Below, piece after piece: positions 20,491 through 31,078 of a stretch of 64,000 nucleotides of DNA. Below the pieces are notes generated by a model. That model was given only the letters and a program-made list of their open reading frames with translations. It made no database searches and was not told where the DNA came from. Where the stretch lies: positions 36,163,090-36,227,089 of the forward strand of contig CM039126.1 of the NCBI GenBank assembly GCA_022036555.1, given 5' to 3'. Every line of letters begins with the position of its first letter. The first letter of the stretch is position 1. Source of the stretch: Microstegium vimineum. Its lineage: Eukaryota; Streptophyta; Magnoliopsida; Poales; Poaceae. Made by a program: the position numbers and the translations under genes.

Positions 20491-21828
20491 TGTAGGGTTA
20501 TGAGGCTGCTACACTAGCCGGAAAACAAAAATTTCAACCCCATAAACCAGGAACTAGTGCTAGTTATAGATAACGGGATTACCACTAGACGCGCAGGTGC
20601 AGCGGAGATGACTTGATGAAGTCGAACGCGTCGCAACAGGGCAGTGCAGTTGCGTGGTCGTCCGTCACGTCCGTCCACGTGCAGATCGTTCAAGCAGGTC
20701 CTCGACTAGCTCCGACCAGCTTCCGACCACTTCCGACCACTTCCGACCAAGTGCCGACCAGTCGCGACCACTAGCGACCAGGTTTCGTCCTTGTGCCGTA
20801 GATGCAGCACCTCCGAGGAATCCCACACGTGCAGGGAGGAAGCGTCACACCTCTGGACTGCTAGGTCCGCGAGGAGTACTAGGCGCGAGCGTGGGGAGGG
20901 CGACGGTTGCTGCCAAAAGGTGTGGATCAACTAACTCACCCCGTGCCCTCCCCTTGCTTATATATGCGTCCTAATGAGCTCCCACGTTGGAGGCCCATTA
21001 GAAACCCTAAACCTAGTCTAATTCTGGTCCAATCCGAATTAGGCTTCCAACCCTTTAAGCGTGCGACCCTATGGGCTCACGTGCACATAGACATGGCCCG
21101 AGTACTCCTACTCGACCAATAGTTGATAGCGGCCTCTAGCAAGGCGTGTCAACTCCTATGCTTACGCAATGATCATATCAGACGAACCACCACAAAACCA
21201 TATACATGTTATTCCCTTGCCAACGATATTTGGTCCATCTCATAGGTTAACACTTAACCCAAGCATGGCCATGCATTTCATGATCTAATCATTCGAGTGG
21301 TCCAGTGATATCTCTCTCATATTGAGAGTGGCAAATCCCTTCTCGATCGACTGTCTTGATCGACAATGTCTCACAGCATGCTTGCCGACAAACCTGAAAA
21401 CTACCTTTATAACTACCCAGTCACGAGGTAGCATTTGGTAGTCCCTAAGTAGATTGTTTCATATCTTGAGTATATACGACAATCTCAGGTCTAAGGACAT
21501 AATGTACATGATGTGAATAGAGACAATCTTTGGTCGGGTCTGTCCAGCCCCATGTCCTACTTGTGCCCACATTGTTAGTTTGACATCTCTATGTCCATGA
21601 CTTGTGAAACATAGTCATCAACTAATAATGTGCTGATCTAATATTCATGTGCATTCTTTGCACGAACTCTGATCAGGGACAACTTTAGAATAACCATACA
21701 AGTAAAAGAGTTTCACAACCAATTCACATAATTGCTAATCGATACAAGTTGTCTTTAATGGATATTCATGTCATGGATACAAGGAATACAATCATCTATA
21801 TGATTACCTCTAGGGCATATTCCCAACA
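20491..21828 (-). repeat. Copia LTR (3' LTR of minus-strand element)
   Basis: Read on the minus strand it starts TGTTGGGAATATGCCCTAG and ends CCTACA, matching the LTRs at 54962 and 60689. The TATATAAG box is at 20957-20964. Between 20690 and 20790 it has a tandem array of about ten-base units (CGACCA with TTC/CTT) not present in the younger copies. Confidence 0.85.
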
Positions 21829-22093
21829 GTCTCCCACTTGCACTAGAGCTAATCTCAAAGATATCTAATACCCATAGCTCTCACATGTGCCTCATGCTTA
21901 GGCTGTGGAAGAGCCTTTGTCAAAGGATCTGCAACATTCAAATCCGTATGTATTTTGCATATCTTAATCTCATCTCGACCGACGAACTCTCGAATTCCAT
22001 AGTACATGTTTGTTCTTTTGATGATTCCTTGGCTCCTTAGCCTGCGCTATCACCCCATTGTTGTCACAATGTAGATTCAATGGGATCGACGCA
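21829..22093 (-). pseudogene. Copia RNase H C-terminal fragment
   Basis: The minus strand gives LHCDNNGVIAQAKEPRNHQK, a block with a catalytic Asp of copia RNase H. After a one-base slip, IREFVGRDEIKICKIHTDL and NVADPLTKALPQPKHEAH follow, and then the stop. The CAAGTGGGAGAC polypurine tract adjoins the LTR. The fragment is useful as a reference: it keeps the segment deleted from the young copia at 60540. Confidence 0.75.
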
Positions 22094-23664
22094 TGAAGCA
22101 TCTAGGCCCCATTGGTTTAGGGATTAACGACAATGCTAGGTCACTATGACTAACGTGTGTTTGGTAGAGGCAAACTTGAGTAAGTTAGGTCATATGTGAT
22201 GAATGTGAATGGGCTTAATGGTATTCATGCCCCAAGATGGAATTCGTTTCGGTATTCAAAGGATGAAGCTACAAGGTGAAGACTAGGCTAGCTCTTAGTG
22301 CCACAAGGTGTGAGAAGGGCACTAAGTATAGACTAGGACTTTGTTTTTCCTTTGACCGTACTATTAAGGTGGGTATGAGGTTAGTAGCTTGACCTAGGAG
22401 AGTTTGAGAATGTTGGTGTATGCACATTTGTCACAACCTATCCTAGAAGCCCTACAAATAGCCCTTGAGTTGGTAGGAGCAAAACCCCTTCAAGAGACTT
22501 AGTGAAAAGAGGTGAAGAAGGGGGTGTTTGAGGCTCCGGACCAGTTGGCCTACGAGGCGTCGGACCATTGGAACAGGTCCGATGGTCTTGCCTTAGGAAG
22601 AGTTTTGTGGAAGAGGCTCCGGACCAATGGTCATTGGTCCAGTTGCCAGTGAGTTGAGAGCAAGCCAGAGCAAGAGCTCCGGACTAGTCTGACGGTTTGG
22701 CCGATGGCTAGTCCGACGCTACTCAGAGCAGTTCCATTTCTATGCAGTAAGTACCAGGGCTCCGGACCATGGCTCTGGACCAAGGCTCCGGACCAATGCA
22801 AGTGGTCCGGAGGTGCCTGGTACAATGTAGGTTTTTCTGTTGTGTAAGCTCTGGACCAGTGTGCATGGTCCGACGGTCTAGTCTCCAGACTAGTCCGGTG
22901 GCTTCGTAGAAAGTGGAAAAAGCAGAAAACGGCTAGTTGGAAAGGTGGGGGATATATATAGTTGCCCATCTTGTCCCAATTAGTGCTCTTGGCCATTGTT
23001 TCAGCTGAAGGAACCTTGAGAGAGTTCTTGGAGAGCCAATTGCCTAGTGAGGAAAAGATTTGAGAATCCTAAGCTTGTTCTTCCTCCCTAGAGTGTTTAG
23101 GAGTGACAAGTATGCATCCATCCACCTTCTTAGCCTTGAGTGGGTCAAGTGAAGGTCTTGTGCTTGTTACTCTTGGTGTTCAACAACACCTAGACGGTTT
23201 GGTGGTGATCGGAGGAAAGTGATCGTCGGAAGATTGTTGGCGGCCCTTCTCCAACTTCCTGTGATCGGTCGTGGGCGATTCACCGAGCCACAGCGGCGAA
23301 GAATCAGCCTATAGAGAGCACTCATCCCTTGCGCTGGATTGATGGGGAGCTATACCTTGTGAGGTGCTCCAACTAGGACTAGGGGGAGTGTCAACTCCTC
23401 GATACCTCGGAAAACATCGCTGCATCAAGAATCTCTTTCCCTAGCTCTTTACATTTCCGCATTTACATTCCGTCTTTGTTGTTTCGTTTCCACTAGAATT
23501 GCATAGGTTGTCTTTTAATTCTATGGCCTGCTACTGCTTTCTAGCTAGGATACACTTCTGGTAGGCACTAAGGGGTGATTGGCATTTGATAGGTTTTCAT
23601 ATTTGCTTTAGAAATTTAAAACAAGCCCAATTCACCCCCCTTCTTGGGCATCTTGATCCTTTCA
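22094..23664 (+). repeat. SIRE 5' LTR
   Basis: It starts TGAAGCATCTAGGCCCC and ends TTGATCCTTTCA. The start resembles the TGAAAG start of the minus-strand SIRE LTR, and the end is directly followed by the primer site. Between 22530 and 22900 it carries six or more copies of CTCCGGACCA-like words, often beside TGGTC or GTCCGACG. The precise 5' edge is my best judgement, since the duplication at the other end is outside the window. Confidence 0.65.
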
Positions 23665-23666
23665 AT

Positions 23667-23679
23667 TTGTATCAGAGCC
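23667..23679 (+). other. Primer binding site of SIRE (iMet tRNA type)
   Basis: TTGTATCAGAGCC differs at one base from TGGTATCAGAGCC, the complement of the initiator-Met tRNA 3' end used by most plant copia elements. It lies two bases after the LTR. Confidence 0.8.
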
Positions 23680-23701
23680 TTGTTGATCTAAATTAGGCTT
23701 C

Positions 23702-24462
23702 ACCGCCTAGAGAAAGATATCCCATGGGGATGGACCGCCACCCATGTTCGATGGGGATGACTTTCCTTATTGGAAAGTGCGGATGGAGGCCTACCTTGAG
23801 GCCGTGGATGACGGTGTTCACAAAGCCGCTACCGTTGGCGGAACCGTGTTTGCCGAGGATCCCTTCTTTGAGAAGAACAATGCTAAGGCAAAGAACATTC
23901 TTTTCTGAGGCATTTGCAAGGATGTGTTCAACCGTGTGCGGAATTGCAAAATCGTGCATGATGTTTGGACAAACGTTTGTGCACTTCACGAGGGGACCAA
24001 ATGTGAGCGTGAGGAACACTACCATTTGGTCATGGCTAAGTTGAATTCCTTCACCATGCTTGCTAATGAAAATGCTAATGAGGGTTACTCACGTCTTAAC
24101 ATTCTTGTAGAGGAATTGAATGGACTTGGGCTCACCCAAATGTCTCCTCCGGATGTGGTGAGGAAGATACTATGTGTGCTCCCCATTGAGAAATATGGAC
24201 ACATAGTAATCGTGCTTCACCAAGGGGATCTCTCTCTCTCTACACTGACACAAGTGCTGGGGAAGATCAACGCCCATGAGATGTATATAAAGATCAATGA
24301 TGGCTCATCTTCCTCCACCAAGAAGAAAGAGAAAGAGAAGGACTTGGCCCTCAAAGCTTCCACCAAGGAGAAGTGCAAGATCCAATTGGTGGTTGAGAAC
24401 TCAAGTGAAGATGATGAAGACAACATTGCTCTCATGGTAAAGAAGACCACCAACATTGCTCT
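23702..24462 (+). pseudogene. SIRE gag, N-terminal half
   Basis: The gag forms the particle that packages the RNA. The frame reads PPMFDGDDFPYWKVRMEAYL at about 23735, the usual start of the UBN2-type copia gag. A TGA near 23906 stands where Arg is expected. The frame then runs open: HDVWTNVCALHEGTK, then LNGLGLTQMSPPDVV and EKYGHIV. An acidic NSSEDDEDNIALM stretch leads to the break at about 24462, where minus-strand integrase sequence begins. The first knuckle expected next is missing. No good ATG precedes MFDGDD in frame. Confidence 0.8.
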
Positions 24463-25110
24463 AAAGTATGCAATGTTGGGCTTTCTTCCATTCAATAGCT
24501 CATATGGTGTCTTCTCCATCAATGGGTGACGATACAACCGGTTGCTAGAGTAGCAAGCGGTGTTGATAGCTTCGGCCAAAAATGAGTGACTTACATTGTA
24601 CTCACTAAGCATAGACCTTGCCATATCAATCTATGTTCTATTCTTCCTCTCAACAAGGCCATTTGATTGTGGAGTATACTTGGCCGAGAATTGATGCTTG
24701 ATTCCAAGCTCATCACATAGCTCTTCAACTCTTGTATTCTTGAATTCACTACCATTATCACTTCTCACTTTCTTGATGGTGGTCTCAAACTCATTGTGAC
24801 ACCTTGTGACAAATGATTTGAATGTGGCAAATGTATCACTCTTGTCATTGAGAAAGAATACCCAAGTGTATCTGGTAAGATCATGCACTATCACAAATCC
24901 ATACTTGTTGCCTCCAATACTTGTGTATGTTGTTGGTCCAAATAGATCCATGTGCAACAACTCAAATGCTCTACTAGTGCTCATCATGATCTTATTAGGA
25001 TGGGTGTTACCAACTTGTTTGCCGGCTTGACAAGAGCTACAAAGTTTGTCCTTCTCAAACACAACATCTTTCAAGCCTCTAACTAAGTCATGCTTGATCA
25101 ATCTATTCAA
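24463..25110 (-). pseudogene. SIRE integrase, truncated
   Basis: From 25110 down the minus strand reads LCSSCQAGKQVGNTH (the CxxC of the zinc finger), LLHMDLFGPTTYTSIGG (first catalytic Asp), VRSDNGSEFKNTRVEEL (second Asp) and TPQSNGLVERKNRT (Glu). These are the complete DDE triad. A stop at about 24628 interrupts LIDMARSML. The sequence then runs to GRKPNIAYFR, where it breaks at about 24463. It stays in the frame of the protease and gag. Confidence 0.85.
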
Positions 25111-25113
25111 TTA

Positions 25114-25575
25114 CTTCATGCCAACATGACCAAGTCTTCTATGCCATAGCCAACCCATACTTGATTTAGTGAGCAAGCAAGTTGACAATTGAGACTCACT
25201 AGTATTGAAATCAACTAGGTAGAGGTTCTCATATCTAAAGCCCTTGAAGATCAAGTTTGAACCATCAACACTAATGATCTCAACATCATCTACCCCAAAT
25301 ATGCATTTGAATCCAAGATCACACAATTGAGCCATGGATAGCAAATTGAAGTTCAAGCTCTCAACTAGCAAGACATTTGATATGCTCAAGTCATTGGATA
25401 TTGCAATCTTACCAAGACCCTTGACCTTGCCCTTGCCATTATCACCAAAAGTAATACTATCAATGCCATCATTGGTGTTGGAGTTGATTGATTTGAACAT
25501 TCTAGAATCCCCGATCATGTGTTGAGTGCACCCACTATCAAGCACCCAATGCCTTCCTCCGTCTTTGTAATTGAC
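25114..25575 (-). pseudogene. SIRE protease and start of integrase zinc finger
   Basis: In the gag frame the minus strand reads VNYKDGGRHWVLDSGCTQHM. The DSG is the aspartic protease active site and is intact. ITFGDNGKGKVKGLGKI and LNFNLLSMAQLCDLGF follow, then WLWHRRLGHVGMK, the first His residues of the integrase finger. A TAA at 25111-25113 ends the frame. Upstream it is separated from gag by two stops, at 25588-25590 and 25576-25578. Confidence 0.85.
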
Positions 25576-25596
25576 CTACAAAACAAATTAGTTCTT
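25576..25596 (-). promoter_or_regulatory. Splice-acceptor-like sequence at SIRE gag/protease junction (minus copy)
   Basis: The minus strand reads AACTAATTTGTTTTGTAG and then GTCAATTAC. The gag stop TAA lies inside an AACTAAT branch-point-like word. The second stop, TAG, ends a T-rich run and looks like a 3' splice site. The plus-strand SIRE shows the same arrangement at 30556-30583. Confidence 0.45.
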
Positions 25597-27609
25597 ATTA
25601 GGTACCCACACTTGTTTGGGTCCTCCAAACTTAGTGACCAAGGACTTTGGCACCCAAATTGCCTTCTTCTTTGGGCCAACAATGGATGTGCCAACATACT
25701 TAGCCATTACACCATCTCTCCCTTTAGTAAGCATATAACATGAATCAAAATGCATGGAGGTGGATTTAGCAAACTTTGTTTGGCTCATGTTAAGTTTGCA
25801 ATATTGGTCAACATGCCCTACTTTCTTGCAACTATTGCAATACCGACCATTGCTTCTCACAAAGCTAGGCTTTGGAGACACAAAGGCCAACTTGCCCTTC
25901 TTGGGGGTATAGCCCAATCCCTCTTTGAAAAGGGAGAATCTTTGGCTACCCAAGCACTTTAGCAAGCGGGCATCTCCACCATATGCCTTACTCAAAGCAT
26001 GAGTGAGTTCATTAACATCATTTTTCAATTTTTCATTTTCACTCACTAGTGTAGCATCAACCTTTGAGATCTCACTAGTGGATGTGCAAGTGGAGGTGCT
26101 AGTGTCGGTTGGTGCAACAATAATAGGAGTGAAAAATGATTCATCTAGAATATCACAAGTGACTCCAATATCACATGATGCAACAATCTTATCCTTGTTT
26201 TGATCAAGGAGGGAGGAGTGAGCTTTGTCAAGCTTCTTGTGAGTCCTCTCAGGCTTCTCATGGGCTTCCATTAGCCTATCATGAGAGCCATCGAGCTCAT
26301 CAAAGGATTGTTCAAGAGCCTTAAGCTTCTTGTTCAATTCTTTGCACTCCTTCCTCTTTGTCTCAAAGCAAGCATAAGTTTGCTTCATCATATCTATGAG
26401 TTCCTCCTTGGAGTACTCCTCCTCATCATCACTACTATCATCATCACTATCACTATCATCATGAGATTGTACCTTAGATGGATTAGCCATGAAGCATGAT
26501 AGAGGATCAAAGATAGATGACTTGTTGATAGCAATGCTTGCCAATGCCTTCTTCTTGGTCTTCTTCCTCTCATCATCACTAGACTCATCATCGGAGGAAT
26601 CACTACTATCCCAAGTCACCATATATGATTCACCTTTCTTCTTCTTGGTGAATGATAGCCTTTTCTCCTTCTTGTCATGCTTGCTCTTCTTCTTCTCATC
26701 ATCATCACTATGATTGGGACAATCCACAATCATGTGATCGGTGCTCTTGCACTTGTAGCATCTCTTAACATATTCTTTTCTCTTGAAGTTATCTCTTCTC
26801 TTTCTAGCACCATATCCCTTCTTCTTCATGAACTTGCCAAACTTACGCACAAAGAGGGCCATCATCTCATCATCAATGTCACTTGCTTCTTCATCATCAC
26901 TTGATTCTTGCTTTCTTGCTTTGCTCTTGCCTTTGGATGAAGAAGCCTTGAATGCTAAGCTCTTCTTCTTCTTCTCTTCTTCCTTGACCTCTTCTTCATC
27001 ACTTTCTTCATTGTATTGCTCTTCGGTCATTATTTCTCCAAGTACTTCATTTGGAGTGATCTTGGTCAAACCATCTCTCCTAATTATTTGCCTCAAGGTT
27101 TTGTATTTCTTGGGCAAACAACCAAGAAACCGGTTTGAGAAGTCCTCATCCTTCACCTTCTCATCCAAGCTCTTGAGGTCATTGATGATCACTTGGAGCC
27201 TATGAAACATCTCCGGGATGGACTCATCATCCTTCATCTTGAAGTGAGATAGCTTGTCCTTGAGCATGTACAACTTGGCATTCTTTACCGTTGAAGTGCC
27301 TTCATATGTATCTTCTAGCCTCTTCCACACTTCACTTGCCTTCTCAAGATCTTTGATTTGCTCGAACACCTTGGAATCAATGCCATTGTAGATCACATTG
27401 AGTGCCATGGTGTTGCATTGCCGGTTCTCTTGCTCTCTAGGTGTGGGAGCGGCTTCATCAAGAATGAAAAAGTCATGTTCAGTCACACTCCACACCTTCT
27501 CATGTATTGAGCCTAGATGCATCTTCATCTTCCTCTTCCAATAATTAAAGGATGTATCATCAAACATTGATGGTTTGCTTCCAACATGGTTGAATTGTAT
27601 TTGAGCCAT
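25588..27609 (-). CDS. gag: SIRE gag polyprotein, long intact ORF
   Basis: This is the longest open frame in the window, about 670 residues. I prefer the Met at 27609 (MAQIQFNHVGSK) to the one at 27618, since plant gags of this group start this way. Order: the UBN2-type capsid region (FNYWKRKMKMHLGSIHEKVW near residue 25; SHFKMKDDESIPEMFHRL near 115), a Lys/Glu-rich linker, a CCHC knuckle, CYKCKSTDHMIVDC, near residue 285, long acidic Ser/Asp tracts, a coiled-coil stretch near 430-490, and a second knuckle-like CNSCKKVGHVDQYC near 600. The protein would assemble particles and bind RNA. It is intact but belongs to a truncated element. Confidence 0.85.
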   Translation of the reverse strand: MAQIQFNHVGSKPSMFDDTSFNYWKRKMKMHLGSIHEKVWSVTEHDFFILDEAAPTPREQENRQCNTMALNVIYNGIDSKVFEQIKDLEKASEVWKRLEDTYEGTSTVKNAKLYMLKDKLSHFKMKDDESIPEMFHRLQVIINDLKSLDEKVKDEDFSNRFLGCLPKKYKTLRQIIRRDGLTKITPNEVLGEIMTEEQYNEESDEEEVKEEEKKKKSLAFKASSSKGKSKARKQESSDDEEASDIDDEMMALFVRKFGKFMKKKGYGARKRRDNFKRKEYVKRCYKCKSTDHMIVDCPNHSDDDEKKKSKHDKKEKRLSFTKKKKGESYMVTWDSSDSSDDESSDDERKKTKKKALASIAINKSSIFDPLSCFMANPSKVQSHDDSDSDDDSSDDEEEYSKEELIDMMKQTYACFETKRKECKELNKKLKALEQSFDELDGSHDRLMEAHEKPERTHKKLDKAHSSLLDQNKDKIVASCDIGVTCDILDESFFTPIIVAPTDTSTSTCTSTSEISKVDATLVSENEKLKNDVNELTHALSKAYGGDARLLKCLGSQRFSLFKEGLGYTPKKGKLAFVSPKPSFVRSNGRYCNSCKKVGHVDQYCKLNMSQTKFAKSTSMHFDSCYMLTKGRDGVMAKYVGTSIVGPKKKAIWVPKSLVTKFGGPKQVWVPNKN

Positions 27610-27654
27610 CACTAACATCGAAGGTTGTTAAGCCTTGATAATAGCGGTGACCAT

Positions 27655-27667
27655 GGCTCCGATACCA
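27655..27667 (-). other. Primer binding site of minus-strand SIRE
   Basis: The complement reads TGGTATCGGAGCC, an initiator-Met tRNA match with one change, two bases from the LTR end at 27670. Confidence 0.8.
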
Positions 27668-27669
27668 CT

Positions 27670-29499
27670 TGAAAGGTCCTAGATGGCTAGAGGGGGGGGG
27701 TGAATAGCCTATAAAAAATTCTACAAACTACTAGAGCAAAAGATTAGATAACACTAAAGCGAAGCTTTTTTCTCTTAGCTTTACTAGGGGTGCAAAGCCA
27801 CCTATCCAAGTAATTCTAGTTAACTAAGTACCTACACACAATAGCAAGAACCTAAGGCACTTAGCTCAAGCAAGCTAGAACAACTAACAAAGGAACTAAC
27901 TAGCAAGCTAACTAGGCAAGATAAGGAAGAAAGTAAATGCAAAGGATAGAGGTGATTGTTATACCAATGCCTTGTGATGTAGAGATGTCAATATAAAGAA
28001 CCAAGAGTAGCCGGGAGACAAGATGACACAATGATTTTTCTCCCGAGGTTCACTTGGTTGCCACCAAGCTAGTCCTCGTTGTGTCGACTACTCAAGTGGT
28101 GATTTGATGGCTAATAGGCAATCACAAGCCTAGCCCACTACCCGGGCACCACTAGAATCCACCTAAATGAGAGTAACTCAATGACACGAGCAATCCACTA
28201 GAGTTACCCTTTGGCGCTCTGCCGAGGTGGGTACAAGCCTTCTCACAATCGATGAAGCCGGCCACGAACAATCACCAACACATGCCGAAGCTTCTCCACA
28301 ATCGCCAAGCCGTCTAGGTGTTGGCAAACACTAAGAATAACAAGAAATCCCGTGGCGATGACAATGACCAAGTGCCACTAAGATGCAATGCAATGATCAA
28401 GCACTTGGTTCACTCAAAATCTCATGAATTAGCAAGCAAAGCAAAGAGAGATGAGTTGGGGGCCTTCTCAAGCAAGCACAAAGTGTGAGAATGAAAGGGA
28501 GGTGCAAGAGATGCCCCTAGAGGCCGGCCAAAACATATAAATAGCCCACGCACAAGAGCTAGCCGTTTGTCTCCTCTTCCTTGCTTTCCTGCGTGCCTTT
28601 GGACGTTGTTCCGAGGGGGGGTCCGAACCATTGCCCATGCATCCGGACCCTCTGGAATTTGAATCCGCTGTTGGCGCCTTCTTTTGGAGCTGACACGTCG
28701 CCTCTGGACGCAGTGAATAGTTGGGGGTTCGGACCATCGCGCCTTGCGTTCGAACCCTCTGCAGAGCCGTTCCAGAGAGCTCCATCCCTCCGGATGGTGG
28801 TCCAGAGTGTAGCGTCTGGACCGCACTTAGCGTCCGGATCAAGCTGCTAGAGATAATAGAGAGGTCTAGCTCTCCAAACGCACGTCCAGAGTCAGCGTTC
28901 AGACTCTGATCAGCATCCGGACCTCCTGTCCCCCGAAACCGAGGCTTAGGTTATGCCTCCGGACGTGTAGCCGATTGTCCGGATGGCATCTTGCCAGTGT
29001 CCAGACCTATGTCCAGAGCTCTTCTGAGTTCCAAACCAAGCTGCCTCTTCTTCTCCAAGCTTCCATGTGCTAACACCTTGTGATCCAACACTTGTTCTCC
29101 TGTGTTAGCTTTTGTAAAGAATTATCTTGGATTTTATCTCATGTTTGTGTCACTTAGGTTCATTTTAAATGTATGCAAATGCAAACCTAGTGGCACATGA
29201 TAACCGCAACCGAAACGAGTTTTCCCTTCTTGATAGTACGGCTATCTAACCTAAATGTGATCACACTCTCTATAGTGTCTTGATCACTAAACCAAAAATG
29301 GTCCTAAGATATACCTTTGCCTTGAGCCCATTCTTGTTTTTCTCTTTCTTCTTTTCCTTGTCCATGGAGCACTTGATCCATCATGGTCATCTATCTAGCT
29401 CCATAGGTCAAGGTGGATCACCCTAGCTTGATAACACACTTAGCACTAGGGTTAGTCCATAGGTTTCATCAATTAGCCAAAACCAAACTTGGGCTTTCA
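27670..29499 (-). repeat. SIRE 5' LTR (minus copy), 1830 bp
   Basis: On the minus strand it starts TGAAAGCCCAAGTTTGG and ends GGACCTTTCA, giving TGAAAG/CTTTCA inverted ends. The segment 28580-29035 is rich in (T)CCGGAC/GTCCGGA words like those in the plus-strand SIRE LTR. A run of nine G lies at 27692-27700. Confidence 0.85.
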
Positions 29500-30562
29500 G
29501 AAGTACAAAGCTAAAAACGTCAAAATTCTTGAGGTACAAGAAAACTTGCATGCTAAGCTTGATGCCTTATCTAGTGCTAATGATGATTTGAAGCTTGAGA
29601 CCAACACTCTCACATCTAGCACTAGGGAGCTCAAAGCCTCACTCAAGCAAGCAAATGAGAAACATGATAAGCTTGAGAGGTCATCAGAAGAGCTCCACAC
29701 AAGGTATAACTTGTTAAAAGATGACTACAACCAAGTGAAAAATGAACATGGCACACTAGTGGTAGCAAAGGAATTTCTTACTCAAGATCTTGCTACACAT
29801 GTTGCTACTAACCCATGTGCTAAGTGTGCTAGTGCTACTCCTTGTGATATCCTTATTGATGATGTGGCTCTTGAGCAAAGTGTTAAGTGCAAGGGCAAGA
29901 GAGTTGTTGAAGCCGACAAGTATGATGATTATGTGAAGATGAGGGAAGAGAACTCAAAGCTCAAGGAAGAGCTAATCAACCTCAAGGAAAACAAGACCTT
30001 CACCATCAAGTCGACCAAGGAAGAAGAATACAAGGATGCTATCACCTTGATCAACTCTCTTAGAGAAGAAATTGTCAAGCTCAAGAATGACAAGACCAAG
30101 CTTACTAGTGGGATGGAGAAATTCACCAAGGGCCACAACCTTCAAAGTGAGCTCTTGATGAACACCGTCATGAAGAATGACAAGATGGGCATTGGGTTCA
30201 AGGAGAACCAAGTGATGAAGGCCAAGATCAATATTGAAGCCAAGAATTATTACAAGAACAAGTATAATGGCTACAATCAAGAGAAGCCAAGACCAAAGCC
30301 AAGAAGATGCTTTGAGTGTGATCAAGTTGGTCATTTTTCTTATGATTGCAAGACTCCACTTCCCAAGACCTTGCCCAAGAACACAAGGCCATTTGCTCAT
30401 GATGCTCACTTTGTCATCAACAAGGATTCCAAGGGTAGACCACTAGTTGTGTTTCTTGGTCCACCAATGAAGAACAAGCCTAGAGTACTTTGGGTTGCTA
30501 AGGAGTTGGTTGACAAGGCAATGGGGCCCCGCACTAAGGGGGTTCCCAAACAACAAGCTTAA
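29500..30562 (+). pseudogene. SIRE gag, C-terminal half (plus element)
   Basis: The frame continues from the insertion junction. A long coiled coil of repeated Lys/Glu/Leu (about 29510-30150, with LEVQENLHAKLDALSS) leads to a knuckle, CFECDQVGHFSYDC, at about 30309. The end is basic and Pro-rich: GRPLVVFLGPPMKNKPRVLW and VDKAMGPRTKG. It stops with TAA at 30560-30562. It is in the same frame as the N-terminal half at 23702. The stretch carrying the first knuckle appears lost with the inserted element's 3' part. Confidence 0.8.
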
Positions 30563-30583
30563 CTCCAAGTTGCTTGTGTGTAG
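30556..30583 (+). promoter_or_regulatory. Splice-acceptor-like sequence at SIRE gag/protease junction (plus copy)
   Basis: CTTAACTCC, holding the gag stop TAA at 30560-30562, fits a plant branch point. TTGCTTGTGTGTAG follows and ends in the second stop (30581-30583). The protease frame starts right after with GTGAACTAC. Both stops are in the frame of gag and pol. Confidence 0.45.
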
Positions 30584-31078
30584 GTGAACTACAAGACCGG
30601 TGGAAGTCATTGGGTGATTGATACTGGTTGCACTCAACATATGACCGATGACCCCCGGATGTTCACCACACTTGATGAGGATTGTGCAAATCAAGACAAG
30701 ATCACATTTGGGGATAATTCAAAGGGCAAAGTTCAGGGCCTAGGCAAAGTGGGTATCTCCCAAGAGCAATCAATTTCCAATGTCTTGCTAGTGCAATCTT
30801 TGAGCTTCAACATGCTATCGATTGGTCAACTTTGCGATCTCGGTTTCCAATGTCTCTTCACTCCAAGTGAAGTTGTTGTGACCAAGGTGGATGATTCTTC
30901 ATTGATATTCAAAGGCTTCTGGCACAACAACTTGTATCTAGTGGACTTGACTTCCAATGAGGCTAGCTTGCAAACATGTCTATTCTCCAAGAATTCTTGG
31001 GGTTGGCTATGGCATAGAAGATTAGCTCACGTGGCCATGTCAACTTTGAAGAAGCTTGTCAAGAAGGAGATGGTTTGA
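30584..31078 (+). pseudogene. SIRE protease
   Basis: Starts VNYKTGGSHWVIDTGCTQHM with an intact DTG active site. ITFGDNSKGKVQGLGKVGIS and SFNMLSIGQLCDLGFQ follow, then WGWLWHRRLAHVAMSTLKKL, which begins the integrase zinc finger. A TGA stop at 31076-31078 occurs where the frame should continue into GIKDVVFEKE. The Met of any ORF call here is not a real start; this is part of the gag-pol polyprotein. Confidence 0.85.

Larger units (their letters stand above)
20491..22093 (-). mobile_element. Ty1/copia element, 3' end only, cut by a SIRE insertion
   Basis: The minus strand holds the last part of RNase H, a polypurine tract and one complete LTR. The LTR is homologous to those of the complete copia at 54962-61929, so both belong to one family, though they have clearly diverged. 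Similarity stops at about 22093, where SIRE LTR sequence starts. The rest of this element should lie beyond the SIRE, outside the window. Confidence 0.8.
24463..29499 (-). mobile_element. SIRE-lineage copia, minus strand, 3' half deleted
   Basis: Reading from 29499 down: a complete LTR (29499-27670), primer site, gag, protease and part of integrase. Similarity then stops at about 24463, so RT, RNase H and the second LTR are absent. The right edge is a clean LTR end inside the gag of the plus-strand SIRE. The left edge is a ragged junction within integrase. Insertion followed by a deletion that removed the 3' half and some host gag explains this best. Confidence 0.8.

Noticed and set aside
26003..27205. 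Ser/Leu-rich plus-strand ORFs, some looking like membrane proteins
   Set aside because: They are antisense to the intact SIRE gag. Ser/Asp/Lys-rich gag codons read backwards give Ser/Leu/Phe-rich false proteins.
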